This document shows positions 7,873-17,816 of a stretch of 64,000 nucleotides of DNA, one piece after another. Each line of letters opens with the position of its first letter. Position 1 is the first letter of the stretch. Both the position numbers and the translations under genes were made by a program. The notes under the pieces are model-generated. The model was not told the origin of the DNA, searched no databases, and saw only the letters and a list, made by a program, of their open reading frames with translations. This DNA is from Chthoniobacteraceae bacterium (lineage in GTDB: Bacteria > Verrucomicrobiota > Verrucomicrobiia > Chthoniobacterales > Chthoniobacteraceae): positions 1 to 64,000 of the forward strand of contig CANFTB010000021.1 of NCBI GenBank assembly GCA_947449735.1, read 5' to 3'.

Positions 7873-9186
7873 ATGTCAGACACACAAAAACCGGAGCTCT
7901 CGCGCCGGACTCTCATCAAGACTGCCGGCGTTCTTGGCGCAGGCATGGTCGCGTTCCCCTATGTGATGCGCGGACAGGCCAATGCGGAGAACTCCCTCAT
8001 CCGCGTCGGCCTCATCGGCTGCGGCGGCCGCGGTTCAGGCGCGGCGGACCAGACGCTCAATGTCCCCGGGTCCAACGTGAAGTTGGTCGCCGTGGCGGAC
8101 GCGTTCTCCAACCGTGTGGAGAACACTGTGAAGGGCCTCAAGGCAAAGCATGGCGACAAGGTCGACGTGACTCCCGAGCGTATGTACGTCGGCTTGGACG
8201 GCTACATGAAGATTCTCCAGAGCCCTGATGTGGACATGGTCATCCTCGCCACGCCTCCCGGCTTCCGTCCTTTCCACTTCGCGGCTGCTGTGGCCTCGGG
8301 CAAGCACGTGTTCATGGAAAAACCGGTGTGCGTCGACGCCGCCGGCGCACGCAAGGTGTTGGAAGCCGCCAAGGAAGCCGACAAAAAGGGACTCAAGGTA
8401 GTGGTCGGCCTGCAGCGCCACTACGACGACAAGTACCGCGAAACCTATAAGCGCGTGAAAGACGGAGCCATCGGCGACATCCTCCAGGCCAACGTCTACT
8501 GGAACGGCGCGGGCATCTGGTGGCGCAAGCGTGAGGAAGGCATGACGGACACGATGGCCCAAGTACACAACTGGTACCATTACGCCTACCTTTCCGGTGA
8601 CCACATTTGCGAACAGCACGTGCACAATCTTGATGTTGCCAACTGGTTCCTCGGTGAGACTCCGGTTAGCGCGTTTGGCGTCGGCGGCCGCCGCGTCATC
8701 ACCCCCGACCAGCCCAGCGAAATCTTCGACCACTTTGCGGTCAATCTGATCTACCCGAGCGGCGCCTCCGTCGCCAGCCAGTGCCGCCAGTACCCCGGCC
8801 TCGGACGCGTCAGTGAGGACTTCCGCGGCACCAAGGGCGTTTGCGAAATCGGGAAGATCAGCGACTACAAAGGCAACATCCTTTGGAAGTACGAAGGCAA
8901 GTCCGAGAACCCCTACCAGGTCGAGCATAACGAATTGCACGGGTTCATCCGTACCAACACCGCCCACAACGACGCCTACTACGGCGCGACCAGCAGCTTC
9001 ACCGCTTCCCTGGCCCGTTACGCGGCTTACACCGCGAAGGAACTCAAGTGGGATGCAACGCTCGCGCTCAACGACTCCCTCATGCCCGAGAAACTCGATC
9101 CGGCAGGCGCGCCGCCGGTCAAGCCCAACGCTGATGGAAGTCTGACCCTGCCCAATTCCCGCGATTACAAGATCGCCGGAGCCTAG
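7873..9186 (+). CDS. Tat-exported Gfo/Idh/MocA-family oxidoreductase
   Basis: A 437-residue protein from the ATG at 7873; a TTG four codons upstream is a less likely start. It opens with a twin-arginine leader (SRRTLIKTAGVLGAG), followed by a Rossmann nucleotide-binding fold (IRVGLIGCGGRGSGA), the MEKP catalytic-lysine motif, and the Gfo/Idh/MocA C-terminal domain with an EQHVHNLDVANW segment. Tat export implies folding with NAD(P) bound in the cytoplasm. Such exported members are abundant in Verrucomicrobia and Planctomycetes and oxidise or epimerise sugars or glycosides. The substrate is unknown. It is monocistronic, flanked by the pnp terminator and its own terminator at 9240. Confidence 0.92.
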   Translation: MSDTQKPELSRRTLIKTAGVLGAGMVAFPYVMRGQANAENSLIRVGLIGCGGRGSGAADQTLNVPGSNVKLVAVADAFSNRVENTVKGLKAKHGDKVDVTPERMYVGLDGYMKILQSPDVDMVILATPPGFRPFHFAAAVASGKHVFMEKPVCVDAAGARKVLEAAKEADKKGLKVVVGLQRHYDDKYRETYKRVKDGAIGDILQANVYWNGAGIWWRKREEGMTDTMAQVHNWYHYAYLSGDHICEQHVHNLDVANWFLGETPVSAFGVGGRRVITPDQPSEIFDHFAVNLIYPSGASVASQCRQYPGLGRVSEDFRGTKGVCEIGKISDYKGNILWKYEGKSENPYQVEHNELHGFIRTNTAHNDAYYGATSSFTASLARYAAYTAKELKWDATLALNDSLMPEKLDPAGAPPVKPNADGSLTLPNSRDYKIAGA

Positions 9187-9239
9187 CAGGTTTGTCCGGA
9201 GTGTTTTCCTGATTTAGAGAACACCAACCGTTTCGCACG

Positions 9240-9269
9240 AGCCGCGCACTTACAGGGTGCGCGGCTTTT
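9240..9269 (+). terminator. Rho-independent terminator
   Basis: AGCCGCGCAC-loop-GTGCGCGGCT followed by a T run, 54 bp after the oxidoreductase stop. The stem is nearly symmetric and could also serve the converging yacG gene. Confidence 0.85.
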
Positions 9270-9322
9270 GCGTGTAAATGCTGCGTTCGCCAGCCGCCTT
9301 TAGAACGTCAACGGCATCCGCG

Positions 9323-9541
9323 TTACATGTAGCGAGGCGCGTTCGGTCCCTCCATGTCCAGATCGTCCAGATCCTCAAAGTGGTCGGGGCGAAGGGGCTC
9401 GCTGATGACGTACTCCTCGTTCATCCATTTGCCAAAATCCACCATTTTGCACCGGTTCGAGCAAAAGGGGCCGACAGGCTCCGCAAAGAATTCAGACGGC
9501 TGTTTGCAGATGGGGCAGGGGACGACGGCCTTTTCGCTCAT
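9323..9541 (-). CDS. yacG: YacG-type zinc protein (DNA gyrase inhibitor)
   Basis: A 72-residue protein with the YacG zinc site CPIC plus CSNRC (cysteines near 9, 12, 27 and 31), followed by the family's conserved VDFGKWMNEEYVI and an acidic tail. YacG of E. coli binds GyrB and inhibits DNA binding. It is divergent from gpmI with a 167-bp intergenic region. Confidence 0.93.
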   Translation of the reverse strand: MSEKAVVPCPICKQPSEFFAEPVGPFCSNRCKMVDFGKWMNEEYVISEPLRPDHFEDLDDLDMEGPNAPRYM

Positions 9542-9708
9542 GGCCCTCTGATTATGCGCAATGTTTGGCGCTTCGAAAGCGGATAGAGTGCGCGGATCAT
9601 TTTTCCACCCTGTTTCACACGGTGGAATGGTTCCTGAAAATGCCCCGCGATGCGTTTTTTCTAACTTTTCCCTTCAGTCGGCGCCTGTTTGCAGGCATCT
9701 GAACAACC

Positions 9709-11247
9709 ATGTCAAAACGACCCGTAGTTTTAGTGATCCGTGACGGTTGGGGAATTCAGCCCGGCGGACGCGCCGCCGCCGCTGCAAACGGAGACGCCAC
9801 CCTTCTGGCGAAGACTCCCTTCCACGACGACCTTTACCAGCGTTATCCCCACGCCAAACTGTCCGCCAGCGGCGAGGACGTCGGCCTGCCCGAGGGCCAG
9901 ATGGGTAATTCCGAAGTGGGGCATTTGAACCTCGGCGCCGGACGGATCGTTTACCAGGACCTCACACGCATCAACCTGTGCATCCGCGAGGGAAAACTCG
10001 GCGCAAATCCTGTTTTACAGGAGACTTTTGCAAAGGCCAAGGGACGCAGGCTGCACTTTCTGGGCCTCGTCTCGGACGGCGGCGTGCACAGCCACTGGAA
10101 GCACCTCGTGGCGCTTGCCGCAGAAGCAAAAGCCGCGGGTGTGGAGGACGTTCTGGTCCACGCGATCAGCGACGGCAGGGACACCTCGCCCACTGGCGGG
10201 GCGGAATGCCTTGGACAGCTGGTTTCGGAGCTAAAGCCCACCGGCGCGGTCCTCTCCACGGTCATAGGACGATACTTTGCGATGGATCGGGACAAGCGCT
10301 GGGAGCGCAACAAGCTGGCCTGGGATGCGATCGTTCTGGGACGCGGCCAGGTGGCCCGCCAAGGCGTCCCCGAGGAACTGCGCGCCCGCTACGCCGCCGG
10401 CGAGACAGACGAGTTTCTACAGCCGCTCATCCTTTCCCATCCCGACCAGCAGCGCATCCGGGACGGCGACGTGGTCTTTTTCTTCAATTTCCGCGCCGAC
10501 CGTGGCAGGCAGCTGTCCATCGCGTTTCTGGACCAGAACTTTACAGGATTCGACCGCGAGGCTACCCCGAAAATACACTACGTCACGCTGACCGAGTACG
10601 ACAGAACCTACGGCGTGCCTGTGGTGTTCGCACCGCAGAGTCTGACCAATATCCTGGGGGAAGTGGTCAGCCGCGCGGGCTTGAAGCAGATGCGGATCGC
10701 AGAGACTGAAAAGTATCCGCACGTGACGTATTTCTTCAACGGTGGCGTGGAGCAGCAGTTTGAGGGCGAGGACCGGGTGATCGTGCCCTCTCCGAAAGAC
10801 GTCGCGACGTACGACCTCAAACCCGAGATGAGCGCTGTGGAGGTAACAGCCAAGGTGACGGCTTTGATGGGAAATTATGACCTTGTGATCCTGAACTTTG
10901 CGAATCCGGACATGGTCGGCCACACAGGCGTCTTGCAGGCAGGAATCAAGGCGGTCGAGACGATCGATGCGGGCGTCAAGGCTGTCGTGGAAACAGCGCT
11001 GTCACTCGGCGGCCGTCTCCTGATCACCGCGGACCACGGCAACTGCGAGCAGATGCTGAACCCCGACGGTTCACCCCACACAGCCCACACCACCAACCTT
11101 GTGCACTGCGTCTATGTGGGCGCCGACGCGGAGCAAATGAACGTTCGCGACGGCATTCTTGCGGACGTCGCACCGACGCTCCTCAGCCTTCTTGGAGTGC
11201 CGCAACCTGCCGAAATGACGGGTCGCAGTCTTGTTTCGCCAAAGTAA
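9709..11247 (+). CDS. gpmI: 2,3-bisphosphoglycerate-independent phosphoglycerate mutase
   Basis: A 512-residue alkaline-phosphatase-superfamily enzyme. The N-terminal metal motif is RDGWG, and the phospho-acceptor serine is Ser68 in NSEVGHLNLGAGR. Further sites are AISDGRDTSPTGG, NFRADR and the C-terminal metal cluster NFANPDMVGHTG and ITADHGNCEQM. It interconverts 3- and 2-phosphoglycerate with Mn in glycolysis and gluconeogenesis. The motif has Arg where most homologues have Leu before DGWG, a minor variation. It starts at the ATG after a divergent promoter region shared with yacG. Confidence 0.97.
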   Translation: MSKRPVVLVIRDGWGIQPGGRAAAAANGDATLLAKTPFHDDLYQRYPHAKLSASGEDVGLPEGQMGNSEVGHLNLGAGRIVYQDLTRINLCIREGKLGANPVLQETFAKAKGRRLHFLGLVSDGGVHSHWKHLVALAAEAKAAGVEDVLVHAISDGRDTSPTGGAECLGQLVSELKPTGAVLSTVIGRYFAMDRDKRWERNKLAWDAIVLGRGQVARQGVPEELRARYAAGETDEFLQPLILSHPDQQRIRDGDVVFFFNFRADRGRQLSIAFLDQNFTGFDREATPKIHYVTLTEYDRTYGVPVVFAPQSLTNILGEVVSRAGLKQMRIAETEKYPHVTYFFNGGVEQQFEGEDRVIVPSPKDVATYDLKPEMSAVEVTAKVTALMGNYDLVILNFANPDMVGHTGVLQAGIKAVETIDAGVKAVVETALSLGGRLLITADHGNCEQMLNPDGSPHTAHTTNLVHCVYVGADAEQMNVRDGILADVAPTLLSLLGVPQPAEMTGRSLVSPK

Positions 11248-11302
11248 GGGTTGGTTTTAGATAGACGGCATCTACTCACCTGCCTTAGCAGGCTCCCGGC
11301 TC

Positions 11303-11331
11303 AACCGTTTTGATCAACGGTTGATTTCCCG
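11303..11331 (+). other. hairpin between gpmI and tRNA-Gln
   Basis: CAACCGTT-TTGATC-AACGGTTG forms a perfect 8-bp stem, preceded by a smaller CCTGC/GCAGG hairpin near 11280. Neither is followed by a clear T run. They may end gpmI transcription or help tRNA processing. Confidence 0.4.
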
Positions 11332-11388
11332 TTTGCAGGGGGCGGGGGCGGGATGCTTGAATGAATGCTCACCGGTTTTTCCGGTCAT

Positions 11389-11459
11389 TACCCGATGGTG
11401 TAACGGTAGCACAAGGGCCTTTGGAGCCTTTAGTCATGGTTCGAATCCATGTCGGGTAA
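11389..11459 (+). tRNA. tRNA-Gln (anticodon UUG)
   Basis: Complete cloverleaf: acceptor TACCCGA with TCGGGTA (7 bp), D arm GTG/CAC, anticodon arm AGGGC/GCCTT with loop CTTTGGA giving anticodon TTG, T arm CATGG-TTCGAAT-CCATG, discriminator A. The 3' CCA is not encoded and must be added after transcription. Confidence 0.95.
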
Positions 11460-11495
11460 CTTCTCTTCCCCTCCACGGGGGGCTTCTGGGGCGAG

Positions 11496-11523
11496 TTGGG
11501 TTGCGTTTAAAATTTGCTAAGAT
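11496..11523 (+). promoter_or_regulatory. candidate promoter upstream of kup
   Basis: TTGGGT, a 16-bp spacer, and TAAGAT with an extended TGC just before the -10 box, about 87 bp before the kup ATG. No obvious c-di-AMP riboswitch was recognised in the gap. Confidence 0.35.
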
Positions 11524-11609
11524 ATCAACGTCGCTAGCTAATTTCTTGTTCTGATTGGTCCCTTTCGTCTTTCATTACATGTCCGCAGCTAACACGGCGG
11601 GCTTCTCCA

Positions 11610-13529
11610 ATGAATAATAACCACTCTGCCGAGCATCGTCCCTCGACCTCGGCTCTCGTGATCGGTGCCCTTGGCGTCGTATTCGGCGACATCGGAACCA
11701 GCCCACTCTACTCCTTGAAGGAGTGCTTCCGGGGTCATTCGGCTGTGCCAGCCTCCCCGGAAAATGTACTGGGTGTGCTCTCTCTGATCGTCTGGACGCT
11801 CATGCTGATCGTCACCGTGAAGTATCTGGTGTTCGTGATGAAGGCGGACCGGAACGGGGAGGGCGGCATTCTTGCGCTATTGTCCCTCGCGGTTGAAAAG
11901 CTGGATTTAAAGTCCAAGGGACGGGCAATCCTCCTACTGACTGGAGTCGCCGGCGCGGCGCTTCTGTTTGGAGACGGCATCATAACGCCCGCGATTTCGG
12001 TGCTCAGCGCGGTCGAGGGGTTGAATGTGATTACTCCGGTGTTCAAGCCCTACGTGGTTCCCCTAACCATAGGTATTCTTGTGGGGCTTTTTGCCGTTCA
12101 GCGTGCCGGCTCTGAAAAGGTGGGCCGTTGGTTCGGGCCGATAACGGTCATCTGGTTTCTGGCCATCGCTGTAGGCGGAATCCGCTGGATTATTCAGGAT
12201 CCGGGCGTGCTCGCCTGCGTAAATCCAAAGTACGCGATCGAGCTTTTCACCCACGGGGGCACTAAGGCGTTTTTCGTTCTTGGAGGCGTCTTCCTAGTCG
12301 TGACCGGAGGCGAGGCTCTTTACGCGGACATGGGGCACTTCGGAGCCAACCCGATCCGGATCGCCTGGTTCAGCATGGTGTTGCCATCACTCTTTTTCAA
12401 CTACCTCGGCCAAGGGGCGCTAGTGAGGCTGAAAGTGATGGAGAATCCCACGATCATGCAGAATGAGGACTTCAGTCCGTTCTTTGAGCTCTTCCCCCAT
12501 TGGGCGTTGATTCCGATGGTGATTCTCGCTGCGGCTGCCACGGTCATTGCGAGCCAGGCGCTCATCACCGGTACCTATTCGCTCACTCTGCAGGCGATAC
12601 AACTCGGCTACCTGCCGCGTCTCGGCATCAAGCACACCTCGGCTCACACTCGTGGCCAGATCTACATCCCGTCGATCAATTGGATGCTGATGATCTCCTG
12701 CCTGATTCTGGTGAAAATGTTCGGCTCCTCTGAAGCCCTCGCAGCGGCTTACGGCATCGCCGTGACTCTGACGATGATCGTCACCACGATCCTCTTCTTT
12801 TTCGCCGCCAGATACAAGTGGGGCTGGGATCTTAACCAGACGGTTCCCATCGTGGTGATTGCGCTAATCATCGAAGTCACCTTCTTCGGCGCAAATGCCG
12901 TCAAGATCTTGGAAGGCGGATGGCTTCCCCTCGTTGTGGGAGCTGTCCTCTTTACGCTGATGACCACCTGGTCCACGGGGCGCCGCCTCGTCCGGGAGAG
13001 CCTCGACCGGAGCAGCCCTTTCTCGCAGGACGAGTTGATTGAAAGCCTCAAGAATTCGGAACGGATCATCAAGGTTCCCGGCACCGCCATTTTCATGTCT
13101 GCGGACGCCCACAGGGCTCCGAATGCACTGATGCACAATATGAAGCACAATAAGGTGCTTCATGAGCGCATTGTGTTCATGACCATCACCACCGAGGACC
13201 ATCCCTACGTTTCCCCCAGCCATCAGGTGCAACTGGAAGAACTCGCCCCCGGTTTCTGGAGGCTCACCGGCCACTACGGCTTCCTGCAGAAGCCGGACGT
13301 TCCCCAGCTTTTGCGCAGGGCCAAGCATTACTTCAACTTCGACTGCAACGCAGAGCAGGTCACCTTCTTCCTCGGCCGCGAAACCGTCGTTCCCTCCAAG
13401 AAGCGGGGGATGGCTCTGTGGCGCGAATCGCTCTTCTCCATCCTTTCCCGTGTGGCTGAACCCCCGGGAACCTTCTTCCTTCTGCCGGAAGGACGGGTGG
13501 TCGAACTCGGAATGCGCGTCGCCATCTAG
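11610..13529 (+). CDS. kup: Kup-family potassium uptake protein
   Basis: A 639-residue KUP/HAK/KT transporter. The family signature GALGVVFGDIGTSPLY occurs near residues 19-34 and is followed by about twelve transmembrane segments through residue ~450 (GEGGILALL, GDGIITPAISVLSAVEG). A cytoplasmic C-terminal domain of about 180 residues follows. It imports K+ with protons across the cytoplasmic membrane. It sits alone between tRNA-Gln and recN, with a candidate promoter of its own. Confidence 0.96.
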   Translation: MNNNHSAEHRPSTSALVIGALGVVFGDIGTSPLYSLKECFRGHSAVPASPENVLGVLSLIVWTLMLIVTVKYLVFVMKADRNGEGGILALLSLAVEKLDLKSKGRAILLLTGVAGAALLFGDGIITPAISVLSAVEGLNVITPVFKPYVVPLTIGILVGLFAVQRAGSEKVGRWFGPITVIWFLAIAVGGIRWIIQDPGVLACVNPKYAIELFTHGGTKAFFVLGGVFLVVTGGEALYADMGHFGANPIRIAWFSMVLPSLFFNYLGQGALVRLKVMENPTIMQNEDFSPFFELFPHWALIPMVILAAAATVIASQALITGTYSLTLQAIQLGYLPRLGIKHTSAHTRGQIYIPSINWMLMISCLILVKMFGSSEALAAAYGIAVTLTMIVTTILFFFAARYKWGWDLNQTVPIVVIALIIEVTFFGANAVKILEGGWLPLVVGAVLFTLMTTWSTGRRLVRESLDRSSPFSQDELIESLKNSERIIKVPGTAIFMSADAHRAPNALMHNMKHNKVLHERIVFMTITTEDHPYVSPSHQVQLEELAPGFWRLTGHYGFLQKPDVPQLLRRAKHYFNFDCNAEQVTFFLGRETVVPSKKRGMALWRESLFSILSRVAEPPGTFFLLPEGRVVELGMRVAI

Positions 13530-13597
13530 CGGGGAGTTTTGACTCTCATGCGAAAGGCGATTGCATCAGAGCCTCCCACCTCGTGTACCTTCACGGG

Positions 13598-15280
13598 GTG
13601 ACTTCCACGCGTTTCTCTTCAGTTCGAATTCGCAACCTCGCCCTCGTAGACGACCTGACCTGGTCGCCTGGGGCCGGGTTTACCGTGGTCACTGGCGAGA
13701 CGGGCTCTGGCAAGTCGATCATTGTGGGCGCGCTCAAGCTGCTGGTGGGCGAGCGGGCGGACAAGTCTTTGATCCGCTCAGGTGAGGAGTCCTGCACCGT
13801 GGAGGGCATTTTTGAAGTCGACCAGCCCGGAGAGCTGAACCTCCAACTTGCAGAACTGGGCGTGGAGCCCTGCGAAGACGGGCAGCTGATTATCAAGCGG
13901 GTCCTGACAGGCGCCGGTTCGAACCGCCAGTTTATCAACGGCAGCGCCACGACGCTGGCCGTTCTTAAAAACCTCGGCGACGGGCTGGTGGATCTCCACG
14001 GGCCGCATGACCACCAGTCGGTTTTAGAGCCCGAGTTGCAGAGGTCGCTTCTCGACTCGTTCTCCGGCGCCGGTGGCGCGCTTTCCTCGTACGCCGACCT
14101 GTATCGCAAAAAAGCGGCCGTCGAGCGGGAGCTTGGCGCGTTGCACGGGGATGACGCCGCGTTTGAGCGCGAGTGCGCGCTTCTTTTGCATCAGGCAACG
14201 GAGATCGAGGCAGCTGGACTAAAGCCGGGCGAGGAGGATGAGTTGCTTTCCAAATACAACGTAGCGACGCAGGCGCGCCGCATTTTTGAACTCTCATCCA
14301 CGGCGCTTGGCCAGCTCGTCGAATCTGAAGATGCGGCACTTGGCAGCCTGGCGAAGGTGGCCAGAACATTGCGCGAAATCGAGAGGCTCGATCCCTCCGC
14401 GGCCTCGCTTTCGGCTGCCCATGTGAGGGCCGTGACCGAGATGGAGGAGCTTTCTGTCGAACTTCAGAACTACCGGGACGGTCTGGAGTTGGACCCCGAG
14501 GTCCTTCACAGGCTGGAGGACCGGGTGAACCTCATAGAGTCTCTCAAGCGCAAGTACGGAGGCAGCGTCGATACCATCATCGTACACGGGGCATCCGCCG
14601 CCGAACGTTACCAGAAGCTCCAGTCCCGCTCCGAGGAGCGGGTGCGATTGCAGACCGAGTTGGAGGGGCTCCAGCGCGACCTGGAGAAGGCGGGAAAGGC
14701 TCTGCGAAAGTTGCGCGATGCCGCTGCCGCTCCTCTGGCCAAGGCGATCATGGGGCACCTGAAGGACCTTGGCTTTAAGAAGGCCGAGTTTTCAATCGCC
14801 TTGGAACCGCTGCCCCAGCCTTCGCCCGGCGGACTTGAGGCCGTGGAGTTTTTGTTCTCACCCAACCCGGGGGAACCGCAGAAGCCTCTGCGGGCCATCG
14901 CCTCAAGCGGCGAGACTTCGCGGGTGATGCTTTCCGTAAAGTCGGCTCTGGCCGAGCAGGACACCATTCCGCTTCTGGTTTTTGACGAGATCGACGCCAA
15001 TGTGGGCGGTGAAATCGCCCATTCCGTGGGCGTTAAGATGCGGGCGCTCGGCGCGACGCGGCAGGTCGTGTGCATTTCGCACCTGCCCCAGGTCGCATCA
15101 AAGGCGGACCAGCAGTTCGTGGTAAGCAAAGACTATTCGGGGGGACGCACCGTGTCGCTTTTGGAGCGGGTCACGGGAGCAGGCCGGGAGGAGGAAATCG
15201 CCCGGATGTTGGGCGGCAAATCGGATTCTGCCTTGGAGCTTGCGCGCACCCTATTGAAAACGGAGGGGAAGAAGGCCTGA
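13598..15280 (+). CDS. recN: DNA repair protein RecN
   Basis: An SMC-like ATPase of about 560 residues. The N-terminal ATP-binding half has GETGSGKSI (near residue 33) and GERADK, the middle is coiled-coil rich (residues ~150-350), and the C-terminal half carries the signature SSGETSRVML and Walker B VFDEIDANVGGE. RecN acts early in double-strand-break repair. A GTG at 13598 gives an N terminus matching homologues (TRFSSVRIRNLALVD); an in-frame GTG at 13583 is the alternative. It is followed by priA after 82 bp, so both may share a transcript. Confidence 0.95.
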   Translation: MTSTRFSSVRIRNLALVDDLTWSPGAGFTVVTGETGSGKSIIVGALKLLVGERADKSLIRSGEESCTVEGIFEVDQPGELNLQLAELGVEPCEDGQLIIKRVLTGAGSNRQFINGSATTLAVLKNLGDGLVDLHGPHDHQSVLEPELQRSLLDSFSGAGGALSSYADLYRKKAAVERELGALHGDDAAFERECALLLHQATEIEAAGLKPGEEDELLSKYNVATQARRIFELSSTALGQLVESEDAALGSLAKVARTLREIERLDPSAASLSAAHVRAVTEMEELSVELQNYRDGLELDPEVLHRLEDRVNLIESLKRKYGGSVDTIIVHGASAAERYQKLQSRSEERVRLQTELEGLQRDLEKAGKALRKLRDAAAAPLAKAIMGHLKDLGFKKAEFSIALEPLPQPSPGGLEAVEFLFSPNPGEPQKPLRAIASSGETSRVMLSVKSALAEQDTIPLLVFDEIDANVGGEIAHSVGVKMRALGATRQVVCISHLPQVASKADQQFVVSKDYSGGRTVSLLERVTGAGREEEIARMLGGKSDSALELARTLLKTEGKKA

Positions 15281-15362
15281 GATTTCCGGGCGGTTTCTTT
15301 CCGGGCGGTTTCCAAGCGCCCATTGCGCTGAACTCTTTACGGGGGCAGGATAAGGGCTACAC

Positions 15363-17630
15363 ATGCGATCTTCCAACCAGTCTGACTTTGCCCTCGAGAC
15401 ATCGTCTGGGCGCTTCGTCAGGGTCATTTTGGATGATTCGGGCGGAAAGATCTTTGATTATGCGGTTCCGCACGGCGTGGAGGTGTCTCTCGGCTGCAGA
15501 GTTCGCGTTCCAGTTCGGATGCGCACCCTCCTCGGAACGGTGCTTGAGGTGACGAACTCGTCCGAGGCAAGTGGTGTGCGCTTCGTATCCGAGGTTTTGA
15601 AGAGCGATGCTGGAATGAACCCCACACTGCTCAGGCTGGCGGTCTGGATGGCCGACTACTATTGCTGCCCCTTGGAAGCCTCCCTTCGTTCGGTCCTGCC
15701 TCAGGTGATTCGCAAGTCCGAGATGACTCACCAGCAGCGTCAGATGGTGCGTCTCGTCAGAATGCCAGACCCGGAGGTGATGGCGGCACTTGAAAAAAGG
15801 GCGCCGCTGCAGGCCGCCGCGTTGCGGGCGCTGGAGGCTGCTGCGGCTCCGGTCGCAGCCTCTGACTTGAACCGGCGTACTGACGCTTCACACGCCGTGG
15901 TGCGGGCGCTTGAGAAAAAGGGGTGGGTGGCAGTGGAATCGGAGCGCGTGGAGCGGGACCCTTTTCGAAACGAACAGTTTGTGGAGGCTCCGGCGCTGGC
16001 CCTGAATCCGGAGCAGGCGGTGGTTTTCGAGCGGGTCTGCGCCGCGTTGGAACCGATCGGCCCGGAGGCGCCCGCTCCCAAGCCCTTTCTTCTTTACGGA
16101 GTGACCGGCAGCGGAAAAACGGAGATCTATCTGCAGGCGATCCAAAAGGTTCTGGAGCAGGGACGGTCCGCGATCATGCTCGTCCCGGAGATTTCGCTGA
16201 CGCCCCAGACGGTTGAACGTTTTAAAAGCCGTTTCGCCGCCACCAAACACGAGGTGGCTGTACTGCACAGTCATCTTTCCGAAGGGGAGCGGCACGACCA
16301 ATGGCACCGAATCAAAAGCGGGAAGGCCAGAATCGTCATCGGGGCGCGAAGCGCTGTTTTTGCGCCGCTGGACCAGTTGGGACTGATCGTCGTGGATGAG
16401 GAGCACGAGCCCTCCTACAAGCAGGAGGAGGCGCCCCGATACCACGGACGGGACATTGCGGTTCTTCGGGCGTCGCTGGAGCGTTGTGCGATTCTTCTGG
16501 GCTCTGCCACTCCGTCGATGGAGAGCTATCATAACTCGAAGCAGGGAAAGTATGAACTTTTGACGATCCTCAACCGGGTGGATGACAAGAAAATGCCCTT
16601 CATCCGGATCATGGACATGCGGATGGAGTCCAAAAAACAAAATCCGATTATTTCTTCGCGCCTGTTGACTGCTTTGGGAGAGCGTATTGCGAAACGCGAG
16701 CAAAGCATTCTGTTTTTAAACAGGCGGGGCTTTTCCACCTCCCTTTTGTGCGAGAAGTGTGGGTACGTCTGCCAGTGTCCGAACTGCTCCGTCTCACTCA
16801 CCTTTCACCGCGCCGCAAACCGCATCGTGTGCCACATCTGCGGCTTTCTGGGAGTGTCCCCCGTAAAGTGTCCCGACTGCAAGGACCCGGGCATCCGTCA
16901 AAAAGGGACTGGCACGGAGCGGGTGGAGGACGTCGTGCAGAAGCTTTTTCCCAAGGCGGTGGTTCGGCGTCTCGATGCGGACGTCATGCAGCGCAAGGAG
17001 GCGTTTAGGGAAACCCTGGGCGCGTTTCGCACCGGCAAAATCGACGTGTTGGTAGGCACCCAGATGATCGCAAAGGGCCTTCATTTTCCAAACGTCACCC
17101 TGGTCGGCATCATCAACGCCGATCTCGGATTGCATATGCCCGATTACCGCGCAGGCGAACGAACCTTTCAACTGCTCACCCAGGTGGCCGGCCGCGCCGG
17201 ACGCGGCGATGTCGAGGGAGAAGTCTTCGTTCAAAGCTACACGCCTTTCAGCCCGGCTATTCAGTTCTCCAGACACCATGATTTTGAAGGGTTCTGGGAT
17301 CAGGAAATCGATTTCCGGCGCCAGTGGGACTACCCGCCCTTCACCCATCTGACGCTTGTTTCGATCCGCTCGGAGCACCAGGCAAGGGCGGAGCTTTCCG
17401 CACAAACTCTGGCCCGCCGCCTGGCTGAGGGGTTGCCCGCCGGGGTGATTCTCGGCGAAGCCGCTCCCGCGCCGCTGGAGAAGTCGCACGGGCAGTTTAG
17501 ATACCATCTGATGCTGAGAACCAAGTCCGTGCTGCGCTTGAGCCGTCACCTAAAGGCTGTCCTTGAAAAACTGCCGTTTCCAGAGGACGTACACGTCAGC
17601 ATCGACGTGGATGCGTACCAGTTGATGTAA
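15363..17630 (+). CDS. priA: primosomal replication-restart helicase PriA
   Basis: A 755-residue PriA. The N-terminal 3'-DNA-binding domain (VRVILDDSGGKIFDYAVP) is followed by a winged-helix region, and the superfamily-2 helicase has Walker A YGVTGSGKTEIY, DEEH box VVDEEHEPSYKQ, and LGSATPS. The zinc-binding insertion has eight cysteines (CEKC, CQCPNC, CHICG, CPDC), and motif VI is TQVAGRAGRG. It loads DnaB at stalled forks. An intact zinc cluster and helicase motifs suggest full function. It is downstream of recN. Confidence 0.97.
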   Translation: MRSSNQSDFALETSSGRFVRVILDDSGGKIFDYAVPHGVEVSLGCRVRVPVRMRTLLGTVLEVTNSSEASGVRFVSEVLKSDAGMNPTLLRLAVWMADYYCCPLEASLRSVLPQVIRKSEMTHQQRQMVRLVRMPDPEVMAALEKRAPLQAAALRALEAAAAPVAASDLNRRTDASHAVVRALEKKGWVAVESERVERDPFRNEQFVEAPALALNPEQAVVFERVCAALEPIGPEAPAPKPFLLYGVTGSGKTEIYLQAIQKVLEQGRSAIMLVPEISLTPQTVERFKSRFAATKHEVAVLHSHLSEGERHDQWHRIKSGKARIVIGARSAVFAPLDQLGLIVVDEEHEPSYKQEEAPRYHGRDIAVLRASLERCAILLGSATPSMESYHNSKQGKYELLTILNRVDDKKMPFIRIMDMRMESKKQNPIISSRLLTALGERIAKREQSILFLNRRGFSTSLLCEKCGYVCQCPNCSVSLTFHRAANRIVCHICGFLGVSPVKCPDCKDPGIRQKGTGTERVEDVVQKLFPKAVVRRLDADVMQRKEAFRETLGAFRTGKIDVLVGTQMIAKGLHFPNVTLVGIINADLGLHMPDYRAGERTFQLLTQVAGRAGRGDVEGEVFVQSYTPFSPAIQFSRHHDFEGFWDQEIDFRRQWDYPPFTHLTLVSIRSEHQARAELSAQTLARRLAEGLPAGVILGEAAPAPLEKSHGQFRYHLMLRTKSVLRLSRHLKAVLEKLPFPEDVHVSIDVDAYQLM

Positions 17631-17816
17631 GCCCGAACAGCGAAGCACCAGAGAAAAGGTGATCTCCCGCGGGGCCGCGGAGGGCGCGGAGAAAAATCGT
17701 ATAAAGCGGCGACGCAAAATCATTTATCCCCCTCCGCGGATCCGTGCCGCCGCGCGAACTTCCGCCTTCAGGGTCAGCAACGCGCTCTTTGTCTGTGACT
17801 CGAGAACGCCGCAAGT

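Noticed and set aside
8035-8967. 310-codon minus-strand frame opposite the exported oxidoreductase
   Set aside because: Antisense shadow of a conserved Gfo/Idh/MocA gene; no domain recognised.
11460-11609. c-di-AMP (ydaO) riboswitch upstream of kup
   Set aside because: The gap is too short and shows none of the conserved ydaO pairing; only a simple promoter candidate remains.
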